Source: Ashinkailepas kermadecensis
Taxonomy: Eukaryota > Arthropoda > Thecostraca > Neolepadidae
Length of the DNA stretch: 64,000 bases
Reading direction: 5' to 3'
Assembly: GCA_034440615.1 (NCBI GenBank)
Contig: JAOTOM010005048.1
Span: 91,001 to 155,000 of the forward strand
The translations under genes and the position numbers were made by a program. Below the pieces are notes generated by a model, which searched no databases, was not told where the DNA came from, and saw only the letters and a list, made by a program, of their open reading frames with translations. The first letter of the stretch is position 1. Each line of letters opens with the position of its first letter. This document shows, one piece after another, positions 43,837-56,141 of the stretch.

Positions 43837-44182
43837 ATGCTGACCGTCCTGGTATCGCTGCTGCTCTGCGGGTGCTGCGGCGTCGTACCACTAGCGCCGC
43901 CTGGCGGCCGGCAGGTGGCGCCCAGCCAGCACATCTTGGGCGAGCTACAACAGCTGTTCCGGCAGGCGGCCGCCGGCCAGAGCACGGCCTCGTACGGCGC
44001 CGCTCGAGACCAGCTGGACCAGCTGGATCAGCTGGTGGCCGGATTGGACCAGTTTGATCAGCTGGTGTCTGGACTGGACCAGTTGGCCGCCGTTGTGCCG
44101 ATCGGACAGGAGCTGCCCGTCGCTTCCGCTCCAGCTAGCGTGTCAACGAAACGCCCCGCCAATGTACCAATCATCGACCCAG
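43837..44182 (+). CDS. Clip-domain serine protease homologue, exon 1 (signal peptide and linker)
   Basis: Encodes 115 residues plus one base. The ATG at 43837 is followed by a hydrophobic signal peptide (MLTVLVSLLLCGCCG), so the product is secreted. A Pro/Gln segment follows, then three imperfect repeats of 'LDQLVAGLDQFDQLVSG' type around residues 50-85, and a Lys-Arg-Pro region. The exon ends at a CCCAG/GTATGG donor (44182/44183) in phase 1, matching the phase of exon 2. GC-rich third positions contrast with the flanking DNA. The same reading frame runs on into the intron to a stop near 44226, which would give a 129-residue product if unspliced. The start is uncertain because the 5' side is a repeat array; an upstream untranslated exon is possible. 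Confidence 0.72.
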
Positions 44183-45015
44183 GTATGGGCGTAAGAGCCA
44201 CTGGAAATATAATAATTTATCCCTAATTTGTGCATGGATTTTGTAAAACCTTCGGATTTAGACAGATTTGGCTTTAAAATCGCTTTTTTTAGGAGACCCG
44301 ACCACAATGTATCGTAGCCGGGATGCGAGGGGAGGGGGGGAGTCGAATTGAAACGGGGCAGGTGTTGGAACTGATCAGTGTTCAAAGAGGAAAACAAAAA
44401 AGCTTGTTGGGTGAAATTTTCCATAGGTTATTACCTCGTACCTGTGTTGCTGGTCTAAATGCCCCTTGCCAACGTTGGGAGTAATTCCTACATACATGGT
44501 AGATGTTGGGTTATATCGAATTATATCGAATCATTAAAACATCGAAGGAGTTTTAATGGGAGGAGGGATACTATTTATTGTTTGTTTATACATTAAGTTC
44601 CCAAAAAAAGATACATTTAGGGCGAAGCGAATGTATACCAACAATAAAAAAGTTCATATGCTGATCGTTATACAAAGATCGCAAACACCTGGCAGGGTAG
44701 ATGGTACGATCAATGAACCAAAGACAAAGACTAACCAACAAGACATAGTGCAAAGAGACCAAAGGAAACTTCGCTGGCCGTGATATTGTTCAATTCCAAC
44801 ATCTCTGGGGTTCGTCACATCCGCCTGGTCGGAGCTACGAAACCCGCCGTGATGCTGTTGTGTATGTCTGTCTGCCTAAGGCACTTCAAATTGTTGCCGA
44901 CAGTTCGTTTATAACCCGTATGTGCTCCCCTGTTTTGTGTTCCCCCTCCCCTGTTTTGTGTGACCCCACGCATGCATTGAAGTAGTCTGTGATTCCATGC
45001 GTTGTCACCACACAG
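44183..45015 (+). other. Intron 1 of the serine protease homologue
   Basis: 833 bp with GT at 44183 and AG at 45014-45015, AT-rich compared with its flanking exons. The competing acceptor at 45031-45032 would break the phase. Confidence 0.7.
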
Positions 45016-46256
45016 GTCTCTTCGTGATCCAGGGCGTGAAAACGTGCGGTGCCGGCAACGGCTACTGCATGCTCGGCTACAACTGCTCGCTGGACACCGA
45101 CTTCCAGGACGACTTGGTCGGCCACTGCGACGGTCTCAGAACCGCCTTCACACCTGCCGCGTCGTTTGCATGCTGCCGTTTTAACTCGGCGGCCCGGCAG
45201 ACGGCGACGCCGCGACCGACGCCCACCACCACCGAGGGCACCACCTTCGACGACGGCCTCATCGACTCGCTCGTCAACTTCGGCGACGAGACGCCAGACA
45301 AGCCGATCGACGAGAACAGCCAGATCGTCGACATCGTCGCCATCATCACGGACAGCACGGGCATCGTGGACATCGTGACGCGGCCGTACACGGGACCGTG
45401 GCCGCCCGAGCAAGAAGAGCAGAACGGCGCCGTGACGCTGCCGTTTGCCAAGCCGGGCGACACGTTCCCACCGGAATGGCTCGCCGGGCTCGGCCAGAAC
45501 GGCGTCCACCTGGCCACCAACGCGCCGCCGGCCACCGACCCGTTCGAGGCCGGCGACCTGCCGGCCGAGGTGCACCAGGAGGCGACGCCGGCCGGTCAGG
45601 AGGACCGGCTCACCACGGTCGCCGTCACGTCGGCCACCGTCGTCTCCACCACGGCCAGCACGCCGGCCACCAGCGGTGAGACACCGCCGCCGGCGCAGGC
45701 GGGCCTCGGCCCACTGGCCGGCGTGCCGGTCATGCCGCACGACCAGGACTACATCGGCGACATCGACTACGACCAGCACCTGCTGCCGGCGCTCACGGCC
45801 ATCCGGCCGGGCAGGCCGGGCAGGCCGGGCAGCAAGACGGACGCCATGGACGCGGCCACGGCGGGCAGCGGCGACGCGCCTGCCGGCAGCCTGGAGCTGG
45901 GCGACGACCTGCTGCTACAGCAGGCGCCCGTCTGGCTGGAGGGTTCCGGCTCCGAGGAGGCTCCGGAAACGGAGACCGGCGAGCTCCTGGACACGAAGGC
46001 TGGGCAGACCCCACCGGAGGCGGCTGCTGCAGCCGGCTCGGGCCTGGGGGCAACAGCTGCAGCCGGCTCGGACCTGGAGGCGGCAGCTGCAGCCGGCTCG
46101 GGCCTGGAAGCGTCCGTTACACACGGAGCCGGTCCGGACGGCCTCGGTCAGTCGCTGCCGGAGCCGGCCCTGGGCAGTCTGTCCGCCAACACAGAGCCGC
46201 CAGTCTGTGGGATGATGGGATCGTCTCTGGCTAATCTTCTGGCTCGCAGCCGATAT
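45016..46256 (+). CDS. Clip-domain serine protease homologue, exon 2 (clip-like domain and linker)
   Basis: 1241 bp, phase 1 in and phase 0 out (donor TAT/GTGAGT at 46256/46257), with strongly GC-biased codon use. The first 50 residues hold six cysteines in the clip order: C-x6-C-x5-C-x13-C-x14-C-C (VKTCGAGNGYC ... FACCRF). Clip domains are disulphide-knotted regulatory modules of secreted arthropod serine proteases in clotting, melanisation and development. A long acidic Thr/Pro/Ala-rich linker of about 330 residues follows, with three tandem copies of an AAAGSGLxA-type repeat near 46020-46110. It ends in a PPVCGMMG segment, the usual place of the cysteine that tethers the linker to the protease domain. 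One N-glycosylation sequon (Asn-Cys-Ser) lies in the clip region. Minus-strand frames here are shadows. Confidence 0.82.
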
Positions 46257-48542
46257 GTGAGTCTCCTTCGGCGGCGATCCACCTGACACATGATGTCATG
46301 GTGTCAAGTGGTTCCCACACGGGCACACCCCTACAACTCTCCTTTGAAAAATCAATAACTTTTTCGTTGCAACTTCTCAAGTCATGCCTTTTTTCTCTCA
46401 GAATTAGACGTTCTATTCAGTATTCAAGTTCAATTTTGGTGTTTGCCAGCTCCACCACAATACTTCCTGTAATTAACTCACATTTTGCATTAAAATAAAA
46501 CGATCTGTGGCGGAGCTTCCCGTGCCGTAAGGGGCAAAGTTTTATTTCTTGTTGCCTTCACCATCACCCAAGAGTGGAACTTTCCAAAATTATTGGTGGA
46601 AAATGTTGTTTTCATGTCATTCTTTCCAGTCAATGCTATATGTATCATGCTAAGCATCAGCAGAATAAAGGGGAGAGTGCAAGTCTCCTCCCCTACCCCC
46701 CAAAAAGTGTGGGAAGTTCCACTCTTGGCATAGAACATGACATTGCTTCGAAAAAGCCGACTTTAAAAGGCGCTCCTGCTCCCATAACCACCCTGAGTTC
46801 GATACGTGCATACTTCTTGCAATCTGCCGAAGCTGATGTATTTTGCTTACCATTTGGTCTAGGCCAACGCCGCTTATGCAGGGAAAACTCGCTAGCAAGA
46901 AGTCTACAGATATATTGGATATGGTAATCCTTGGTCTTCCACAGTATCCATGCTTTACCCATCCGTTAGGCATTATGAGCGGACGTAATACTGGTGGCGC
47001 AGATCTGGTGGTGGGTTTCTGAAGGAACACCACCAGAGTGAGCTTGCTATGGTTAATGCCATGTTCGAGTTACAGGAGGTGCAAGTAATTTCCAATGGTC
47101 AAATTTGAACAAGATTGAAACAAGCTCGCTTATAATGTATAATTGGTTTTATTATCTAATCATTTGACCCTGTCATTTTTTCTTCAAAGTGAAATGGGAC
47201 CAGTTAGCCATTCAACCTTTTGTAATAGCGGTGCTTCATACAGCTTCGGTGCGGACAATTTCCAATGTTCTTAATTCAGCAAAAATCGAATGTGCTACAT
47301 TTTGGTGTCAATTGCATTCATGAAGTTTCAAACCGGCAATTTTTGCACTCAATTCAGGGATTTGTTGTGTTCCATTAACACCTTGTATTCACTTAAATGT
47401 ATTTCAGATGTTCTATATTTGTGAATAAAGTTCCAGTGATCTAAAATAAACCGGCGGAAAATCGGCTGCCTTCTGATACCATACTCGACCATTTGTATAT
47501 ATATATATATATTTAACCCTGTCACTTCGCACTTGAAAATTGACATCAGCATTTTGACATGAAGCTTTCAGCATCATTGAGGATCTGGCATGGTTCGACA
47601 CACCAAGCGCCGACATTTACCGTCCAGAGAACTTGTAGAACCGCCAAGCAGCGACATGGCAAAAAAGAAAGTTCCAACTCTGATCAATGCCAAACAACAT
47701 CGGCTCTGCCGCGCCAAAATTGTGTGGGGGCTATTCACGGTTGTAGATGCATTACTTCCATGCAATGCCCATGAGCGTAATGCTAGACATAAACAATGCC
47801 AAGGGGATCTGTCGAACTCAACTCCAATGGTGGCGAAAATCATGCCAGGGACATCGCTTAACGTTTCAAATATGAATATCTGCCGGTAACTTTGGCGTTG
47901 GTGGACCATCAATGTTTAGGGACTGGTTTCGCGCCCGACAAGATCCGTCAGTGGCGGGCGGCCAGCGGCGGCGCATTAATGGCGGATGAGTGCCAGAATA
48001 TAGTTACAGAAGACAATTTGCAACTTAACAATATTTGCGATGTATTAGTGTAAGTGGCAATGAAATGGATATCTGAAGGCAAGCTAGCTTTAATAAATGA
48101 ACTTGGCATCATATTTTATGGAGTTATGTTAAAGTCTCATAAATTGCAATTATACTTTTCGCCGACACTCAGGTGAGCATCCGGACGCGCTTGTCGTGGA
48201 CGCATATTTAAGGGTTCTTGAATGACATCAGGAACCTACCAGTTTGCATTATTTGACTGAAGATCCTCCGATGTCCGCATTACCATTCACACCAATGGTC
48301 AATGGTCAGTCCGCATTACCAGTCTGACACCATGCACAGGGCAAGCCTGAACCAGTCATGCCTGTCCCAGCCTTACCCAGTCACGCCTATTCCAGCCTTA
48401 CCCAGCTCAGCTGTATGCGCCCATCCTTGGGCTGCTACACGCAGGGAGGCACTCAACAATTTGGTTAGACACCTGGCCCTGCCTCAAAAGCGCATCATGG
48501 GCCATGGCCTACGATACATATTCTGGACGCAACATGAGGTGT

Positions 48543-49069
48543 TGTAGGAAAGTTCCTTTATCGGCTAGTGATATAGTCTAGTGGACTTCGCGTTTCGATA
48601 ACCCCGGTAGTGAAAGCACCAACGTCCTTACAGCTGCCTGTATTTTCACTGCAGCACTCGTACGATCACACGAGACAGACAGACGGAGAACAGAACTTTC
48701 TTCTATGAAGGAAAGCCGTGATAATGCCTTTTCTACGAATTTAGAGATCGAATTTAGTTGGGAAGTGAGCGCGCGCCGGGCGTACAAGCACAGATCCGCA
48801 CGCCTTGAGAACCGAAGCGTGACTGACTGGCCGCCCGACGTGGGCCCCTCACGGGCACAGACCCCCGGCTTCTTATTGGACGAGGAGGCAGACGCCCATT
48901 TACGTCACATCCCTGTTCTGGAATGATCGAGAGGGGAAGTTGGCCTGCATTTAGTGATGGTTGCTATGTGACATTTACGATACACTATTACAATCTGTAG
49001 GTTTACGGGATTATTTCAATTACGGTTACTGGATAGCCAGAAGTATAATTTTATATGAACTCTGTTACA
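48543..49069 (-). repeat. 3' LTR of the Gypsy element
   Basis: 527 bp with TG...CA ends, in direct repeat with 56511-57037. I count about a dozen base differences between the two, roughly 2%, indicating a fairly recent insertion. A 73-codon frame in both LTRs has no recognisable product. Confidence 0.95.
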
Positions 49070-50719
49070 TCACAACTGAGGTACGAACAGATCGGATCAA
49101 TCCACATATTAATCCTGAGCTACCACTCAGACAAATCACGGCCTTCTACAATCACACATGAATCAATAAACACTTACGATACGACAACAATTTAATGCAA
49201 GTTCCGATTACACACGGTTCTACGTGGGTTAGTCTAGGAGGTTTTAAGAGTTATCCACTCTCTGATCCATGGTAATAAGTAAACAATGTTCCTATTATAA
49301 GAAACACAAATACAATTTTTCGCAAACATTTTTTTTGGCGATCACTGTCGCGCGCGCACTGCTGAAAGTTCAGTCCGGTTCGGGGAGGGGATTATCTGAG
49401 CATGGCCGACCTCGCCATCTGCAGATCTCATGCCGCCCGGGGTGCGACACTCAACGCGGCCGCGTTCACTGGACGGCCCTGCGGCAGTTACCGCATGTCA
49501 CTCATCGGACTGAGTCACTGGTCAGGGACACGACTCTGACAACTGCGACGTCTCTCCATATACTTATGGAAGATTATGTCGCGTTCGATCATGTCCAGCT
49601 GCGAGAGCGTACAGTGATCCATCCATATCACCGCGGTAGCTTCCGGCCTACCACGCGCTAGCTCGGCTGAGTCATCCATATGACCGCCCACTGCACCGGC
49701 AGTGGCGGTGCTCGTTTCAGGGACGGCGCTCGGCAGCGCCGCTCCGTAGTGGCGCTCGTCAGCGCCAGTAGCGGCGACGCTCGCATCCGCAGCGGGGCGC
49801 TCAGGTTGTAGCGGCCCGGTCGGCCTCTCGGCGGCGCTCGCTGGCGCCGAGCCAACGGCCCAGTCGTCGAACTGGCCGGGTATAACGGCCGCTGGTGGGT
49901 CGTTGCAGGTACATCCTGTGTACCTCTGCAGGAGGTGGCCGCAGGTGGTCCACCTGCGGTGTCCTGTGGCAGCCGGCGTGACCGTCTCGTCACGTCCGGT
50001 CGTCAGCTCAGGTCCGTGCTGTCAGCTGCGGTGTCGGCGTGAGGCGGCGGGTACACGGTCGACGGTCCTGCGGGAACTGGCGTGACGGACTCGTCACGCC
50101 CGAGTGTCAGGTCGTGCTGATGCTGGCTCAGGTCCAGGACGGATGATGATGATATCTTCACCGAGCGGGAAGGGTTGGATGGTTTGGATTGCATTGTGGG
50201 TTCCAGGTACAAAACTCGGTTCAAAGATGCGGAAGCATAGGTCTGGGGTTGGATTTTGACCACAAATATATGTTACTACCAGTTGACAATATGTCACACA
50301 AGACATCAGGATAGGTGACGTCACAACGTCACATCAACATCATTACGCCCATATGGGGTTCCATCACAAGGTGCTGCACGCACCACGTCTATCACATCGG
50401 CAATCAGGCCGGTAGGTGGCGTTACTCCGTCACCGTTTGTGGCGCCACTGCGTCAACAATACAGTTACATGTTCACATGAAGCGACTCACTGGTACACTC
50501 CGACGACATATCTACTAGAGCCGTTACGTAAGCATCGATTGAAACATCATCATTTGTAATTTGAACTGCTTCCTCATTGAATCATTTTGCATCTCCACAA
50601 AGCTTGCAAAGGCGTTTACTTTATTAGTCATGACGTCGACTCGGTCGACATCAGCTTCATAATCAGTGGAAGTAGCGGAGTCATCGTGAATTTGAAGTTT
50701 GCATGGAGGGCGATCCTCG
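49070..50719 (-). other. Gypsy 3' internal region without a recognised gene
   Basis: Lies between the end of pol and the 3' LTR. 49660-50100 is GC-rich and unlike the rest of the element, which may indicate a nested insertion. A minus-strand frame of 70 residues at 50736-50524 (acidic N-terminus, helical C-terminus) overlaps the end of pol and has no known relative that I recognise. Confidence 0.45.
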
Positions 50720-53700
50720 TCAGATGATTCCACCAAAAGTCGTTTTTTTTTCAGGGACTGGCCTCACTGGGCCTTCAGTCGAGTCCTGCAGGCGTTTTGC
50801 TAATTCTGAAAGCGGAATTTCATCTTCCGATTCGCTAATTGGAGGTTTCGGACGTTTCGCCAATTGCGATTGTGAAGTTTCAGGGTCTGAATCACTGGAC
50901 ACAGGTAAGGGTCGTTTTAAGCGCTCTGCTAATTCTGAAAGGAGTAAATTGTCTTCGGAATCGCTCGAAGAGGGAAGTGGTCTTTTGTTTCGTTCCGCTG
51001 GTTCCGAAAATGGGGAGTCGTCGTCTGACTCACTAGTCGACGGCAACGGCCTTTTGTTTTTCTGGACTGGTTCAGACGGAGGAATGTCTGTTTCAGTATC
51101 ACTCGATACCGGTGGGGGCTCAGCTACATCTGCAGACTGGGTGAAAGGTGATCTCTCTGGCAGGTCAGACTCGACCGGCAGTGGTTGCACCGAGCCAGGC
51201 ACAGGCTCTGTCAACTCAGCGGTTTCATCATCCTTTGTTCTCTGTGGACTGCATACGTCCATGGGCCAATCCTCACAGGGACTGTAGTCAGGGCCGACCT
51301 CGGCCCGTCTGGCTGACCTAAAAGGCTGCACTCGTTCAGGGACAGCATCATTTACCTTTGAAGTTTTCTCTAAATACTTCTGGTTCACCGGTTCTTCGTG
51401 GTCCTTGGTGGGTTCCCATGCTGTGTTCGGGTCGGCTAGCCGTAGTTTCTGTGCATGCACCAACCGGGTCTTACCGGAGGTCTGATTCCTGATCACATAA
51501 TTAACTGGGCTAGTTTGTTTGACTATCCGAAAGTATGGTTTCCACGGCAACGAGAACTTTAACGACTTGCCAGGTTGTACAGTTGTGTCATAATAATACA
51601 CAGGATCTCCAATTTTGAAATTTCGCGGCTTGGCTTTGCGGTCCGCGTACTCACGGTTCCGTTCATGGCTCTCCACAATGTGAGTCTTTACATGGCTGTA
51701 CGCTTCATGTAAATTAGACAGCATTTTTGGGACATAGTCTTCTCCGTAATACTTCATTTTTGGCTGGAGCAAATTGTCCAAGGGGAGAACGGGGTCTCTG
51801 CCGTACAGTGTGAAGAATGGCGAGATGGTTCTAGAGCTTCCAATGTTAGCGGTCCGATAGGCGGCAAGAGTGGCGGGAATCTTTGTGTCCAAATTATCTT
51901 GATTTTTGTTGATTGTTTTTTCCAATATGTCGTTTTGGCACCTATGGTACCTTTCGCAGCATTCGTTACTTTGCGGCCGATATGCACTGGTGGTGATATG
52001 GCGAATATTCAATCAGGTTTCCAGCTCGTCTACAACGGCATTTCTAAATTATGTTCCTTAGTCCGAAAGTATCACTCGTGGACATGAATGGCGTGGGATG
52101 ATTTCTTCCATAAGGATTTTTGCAACGGTATGGGCATCCTTTCGCTTAGTGCAAAAACTTTCCGGCGAAGAAGAAAGCAAGTCGATGATTGTGATGACGT
52201 AACGGTTACCTTGTTGCGTTTCTGGGTATGGTCCACACGTGTCAATCGCAATCATTTCAAAGGGATAGTGACGTACTAGCATCTTCTGCATCGGGGCTGG
52301 GGCTGCTTTGGCTTTGCGCCCTGTGCAAGACACGCAAGCTTTGAGGTAGGCCACTGTGTCTCTCCAGATTCCGTTCCAATAATATCTGAATTTAAGCTTT
52401 TCGTATGTTTTGGTGAGTCCCTTGTGTCTGCAAAGAAACCTTCGTGCATCTCCTTCAATACTTCCTGTCTCAGGGATTTTGGCACGCATAGTTGTAAGCC
52501 TGGAAATGGTCCACAACGAGGTCCGTCGCTAATTTTGTAGATCAGCTTGTCCAATTCCATGTAATGCAAAACGATATCCCGATAATCTGCATGATTTTTG
52601 TCATTCATGATTGTCCGAATATTTGCTATTTCCTCATCTGCACTCTGCAGTTTCGCTATATCCTCCCATTTCACTAGTACTTCCTTAAATTTTTCCTCTC
52701 TGCTCAGGTCTTCCTCTGGTTTGCCGAATTCGGTGTGACGGAGATCACCCATTGGAACATGGTCTGAATCTATGACATTCACGTCTTGGTCAGTTTCGTG
52801 CATTCTACTGAGGTGGTCTGCCATGATATTTTTGCTTCCTTTAATGTAAATGATTTCGCAGTCGTGCTCTGAAAGCATGATAGCCCATCTCTGCAACATT
52901 GGATTTTTCATTTCTGACAGGTTCAAAAAAGTAAGTGGACGGTGATCGGTCAGAATGGTGAATTTCGATGCAAGCAAATATTGGCGTAAGTTTTGCACAC
53001 TCCACACGCACGCATAGGCCTCCTTCTGTACCACGGGCCATTTACGTTGTGTCTCATTCAATTGTTTCGACAGGTACTGTACCACTCTTTCACCTTCTCC
53101 GTGTTCCTGCACTAACACGGCTCCAACTGCTTCCTGGGAGGCATCCGTGTATAATTCGTACTCTTTCGTGATGTCGGGATAAGCCAGCACGGGTGCGGAA
53201 GCTAAATTTCGTTTCAGGGTCTCGAAAGCATGCTCACACTCGTCTGTCCATTTAAATCTTGCATGTTTCTTTGTGAGGTTTATAAGTGGCGTTGAGATTT
53301 TGCTGAAGTTGGGAATGAAGCGACGGTAGTATGAACACATACCGATGAATGAGCGGACTCCCTTGACATTGGTCGGGGCGGCCATATGTTGAATCGCTTC
53401 AATTTTCTTGGGGTTTGGCTTGATGCCAGAGGCTGACACTAGGTGTCCCAAGTACTGTACTCTTTCTTTCAAGAAGTCACATTTCGACAGTTTTAGTTTC
53501 AATTTCGCTTTTCGCAGTCAGCGGAAAACTTCTTCAAGATGGGCCAAATGTTCGTCAAACGTTTTGGAGTATACTATTATGTCGTCGATGTAGGCTGTTG
53601 CAAACTGATTTTGAATGCCAGACAGTACTTTGTTCATCAATTCTGCAAATTTTGATGGTGCATTGCAAATTCCGAATGGCATTTTGCGAAAGTTCCACAG

Positions 53701-55104
53701 GCCCAGGAAACACGTGAATGCTGTTTTTGGAATACTCTCCTCGGACATCGGGATTTGCCAATAACCAGCTTTCAGATCCAAGGAAGAAAAGAAGTTCGCA
53801 CCTCCCAGAGAGGCAAGAATGTCCTCAATTAGCGGGAATGGGTAGCTATTTTACTTGGTCACCTTGTTTAGCTTTCTGAAGTCAATCGCGAACCGATTAC
53901 TTCCATCTTTTTTGCGAACAATCACTATCGGGGCGGCCCAAGGACTGTCTGAGTCCTCAATGATACCGGCGTCTAGCATTACTTTAATTTGTTCCTCTAC
54001 GTATTTTCGCTTAGAGAATGGGGTTTTGTAAGGTGCCTGTCGGATCGGCGGGTTGTCTCCAGTGTCAATGTCCATTTTGATGACATCAGTTGTTCCAAGA
54101 TCTGCGTCAGTCTCGGCAAATAAGTCAGTGTTAGCACGTAACAGCTGTTCTAGCCTGTCTTTGTCTGCACCAGTCAGGTGAGCCAGCTTGGCTTGATCCA
54201 GCGGGTCAGAGGGAGCGGTTGGCGGTGTCAGTTCAATGTCCTGTGTCATATCAATCAGGTTTTTCAAGTCAGAATCGTCTATTGTCTCAGCGAATGCAAT
54301 CACCTGCTCTTGGTGCAAGGAGAAATTGCGAGTTGTAGTATTAACAATTCGCACTGGTACGCGTTTGTGTTGGTCAGGTTTCGCTATAACTTCTGCTATG
54401 AACAAGCCAGGTTCCTCCGAGATCAGCGGCATATTATCCAGCGAGTGTACAGGACAGTTTTGATCTACTAGATGGACGCGGTTAATGAAGGCTGGGCATT
54501 CCACGACAGTGTTGGCGGGAATGTGAATTCTTTCCTTGACTCGGACGAGTGAGCTGGTCGGTTCACTGTTCTGTTTTTGTGGTCTGAGAGGAATCATGTT
54601 TCCTTCGATGCAGAGGGCTTTCTTCTCAAAATCTAACTTCGCTCCAAACTTCGTCAAAAAATCATTTCCCAACATGCACTCCTGTTTTAGGTCCTCCACA
54701 ATTTGAAATTCGAACGGTTTTCGGTATTTGCTCATCTCTACCATGAAGGTTCCGACTCCAATGTTTTTCAGGCGGTGGCCACTGGCGGATATCAGTAGTA
54801 TGCAATCTCGTCGGTCCTGTGAGAAATTTATAATATTTTTCTCCGCGATTTTATCAAATATTTTTTTCGAAATCAACGATATATCGGCTCCAGTGTCCAC
54901 GAGAGTATACGCTCTTTGGTTGCTTATATGTAGCCAAGCCATGGGCGTGTTTGCCTTGATGTGAACTTGTTGGACTCGTGCCAACCTTTGTTTACGTTTT
55001 TCGGGGATTGGCTTTTTCCTGATATTCTTCCTCTGTTTTCTCGTTACTTCCTCTGTCTGAATCTGCTCAGCTCCATCACGGTGGTCAGTCGCGACAGAGC
55101 TCAT
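50720..55104 (-). pseudogene. Gypsy pol (protease-RT-RNase H-integrase), disrupted
   Basis: The start ATG overlaps the gag stop by one base (TAATG at 55106-55102). The first block (55104-53851) has a basic N-terminus, an aspartic protease with DTGA at residues 70-73, and the first part of the reverse transcriptase (SPWAAPIVIVRKKDGS). A TAA at 53853-53851 and a TGA near 53520-53518 interrupt an otherwise continuous frame. Between them lies the YIDD catalytic box (about 53592-53581). 53502-52276 gives the RT thumb and a TDAS-type RNase H. A frameshift near 52.44 kb leads to the zinc-binding H-C-C part of integrase and the first catalytic Asp (52516-52058). Further in-frame stops occur between 52058 and 52013. 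52012-50720 carries the last catalytic Glu region, the C-terminal domain and an unusual Ser/Asp/Glu-rich tail of about 200 residues. Not translatable as one protein. Confidence 0.9.
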
Positions 55105-56141
55105 TAGTTTTCCGAATGGCTAATAGGCTGAGAGCGGCATCGTCTTCCAATGTGACCGATTTTGGCGCACCTTATACAGATGGGTCTACCATCTGGAGTC
55201 CAGCGGTAAGCTGGAAGCTGGGCGGTGTTGGGTGGTGCTCTCCATACTTTGGGGCCCATCGGAGGTCGTGGCTGCAGTGGTCCATAGGGCGGTCCTGACT
55301 GAGGTGGTCCATAGTGCGGTCCTGAGGGGTAGTTTCGTGGCGGACGGGGGTAACGTGGGTATGATGGGTGAAATACCCGTGGTCCAGGCTGAGGTTGGTT
55401 CTCCCTGGGCGGCTTCTCGGTTGCTAGCTTTGACGCTGTTAATTTTTCCACTGGTTGGCCTATTGCCATTACGAGTTTTTCCAATTTCTCTACTTTGTCC
55501 TCTCTTGTGTCTGGCTGATTAGAGTCGACTTCCATTGGCTCCTGCCTTTGTACGCCTCTGCAAACCTCAATGACTCTGTCTACCTTCTGTTCCTTCACTG
55601 CAAACTGGATGGCTTCCTCCAGGGTTCGGAAGTTTTGTCTGTATAGCTTATTTGCTAATGAGCTACTTTGGACTCCTTTGTTAAAAATATCAATGAGTAT
55701 TTGCTGGGTCGAGGGATTTTCGACATCTGAGTAAGCTTCGCGTGCCAGAGCGATCAGTTTCTCACCGTAGTTCTGAACCAGTTCATTGCGAATTTGATGT
55801 AGTTTTCGTAACTCTTCCTGTGCACATTTATTGTCCGAGAGGTCCGAATATCTCTCCCGCATGACTTGTTTTATTTGAGCCCACGTCATAAGTGGTTGTT
55901 CCGTGAATACGCGCTGCATAAATTCGGCTGCTGGTCCCGTGAGGGTTTTGATGCAAATTATCTGCATCTGTTCGTCATCCATGCTGAAGTTAATTCGTTC
56001 AAGTTGCCGTAACCATTCAATTAATCGGCTGTGTCCATCTCCAGAAAAGGGTCTGACGTTCTGTGTCATACCTTGTGCCCGCATCTCTAAGCGAATTTTG
56101 TTGAAACACTCCGCCAATTTATCCGAAGAAATCTCAGTCAT
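55104..56141 (-). CDS. Gypsy gag-like protein
   Basis: An intact frame of 345 residues starting at ATG 56141. Residues 25-200 match the retrotransposon gag fold (a 'FSGDGHSRLIEWLRQLERI' start, then MTWAQIKQVMRERYSD and a helical repeat). 230-315 is a Pro/Arg/Tyr-rich linker. A CCHC zinc knuckle C-x2-C-x4-H-x4-C sits at about 322-335. The protein would form the particle and bind element RNA. Its stop codon overlaps the pol start, so pol would be reached by termination-reinitiation rather than by frameshifting. The minus-strand leader before the start (56142-56510) has several 'gactttctgc' repeats. Confidence 0.9.
   Translation of the reverse strand: MTEISSDKLAECFNKIRLEMRAQGMTQNVRPFSGDGHSRLIEWLRQLERINFSMDDEQMQIICIKTLTGPAAEFMQRVFTEQPLMTWAQIKQVMRERYSDLSDNKCAQEELRKLHQIRNELVQNYGEKLIALAREAYSDVENPSTQQILIDIFNKGVQSSSLANKLYRQNFRTLEEAIQFAVKEQKVDRVIEVCRGVQRQEPMEVDSNQPDTREDKVEKLEKLVMAIGQPVEKLTASKLATEKPPRENQPQPGPRVFHPSYPRYPRPPRNYPSGPHYGPPQSGPPYGPLQPRPPMGPKVWRAPPNTAQLPAYRWTPDGRPICIRCAKIGHIGRRCRSQPISHSEN

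Noticed and set aside
44886..45779. 297-codon minus frame opposite exon 2
   Set aside because: A shadow of the GC-rich exon on the plus strand, whose clip cysteines and splice phases support that strand.
48705..48926. 73-codon frame repeated at 56673-56894
   Set aside because: It lies in both LTRs, so its duplication is explained by the LTR structure. No known domain and no sign that it is translated.
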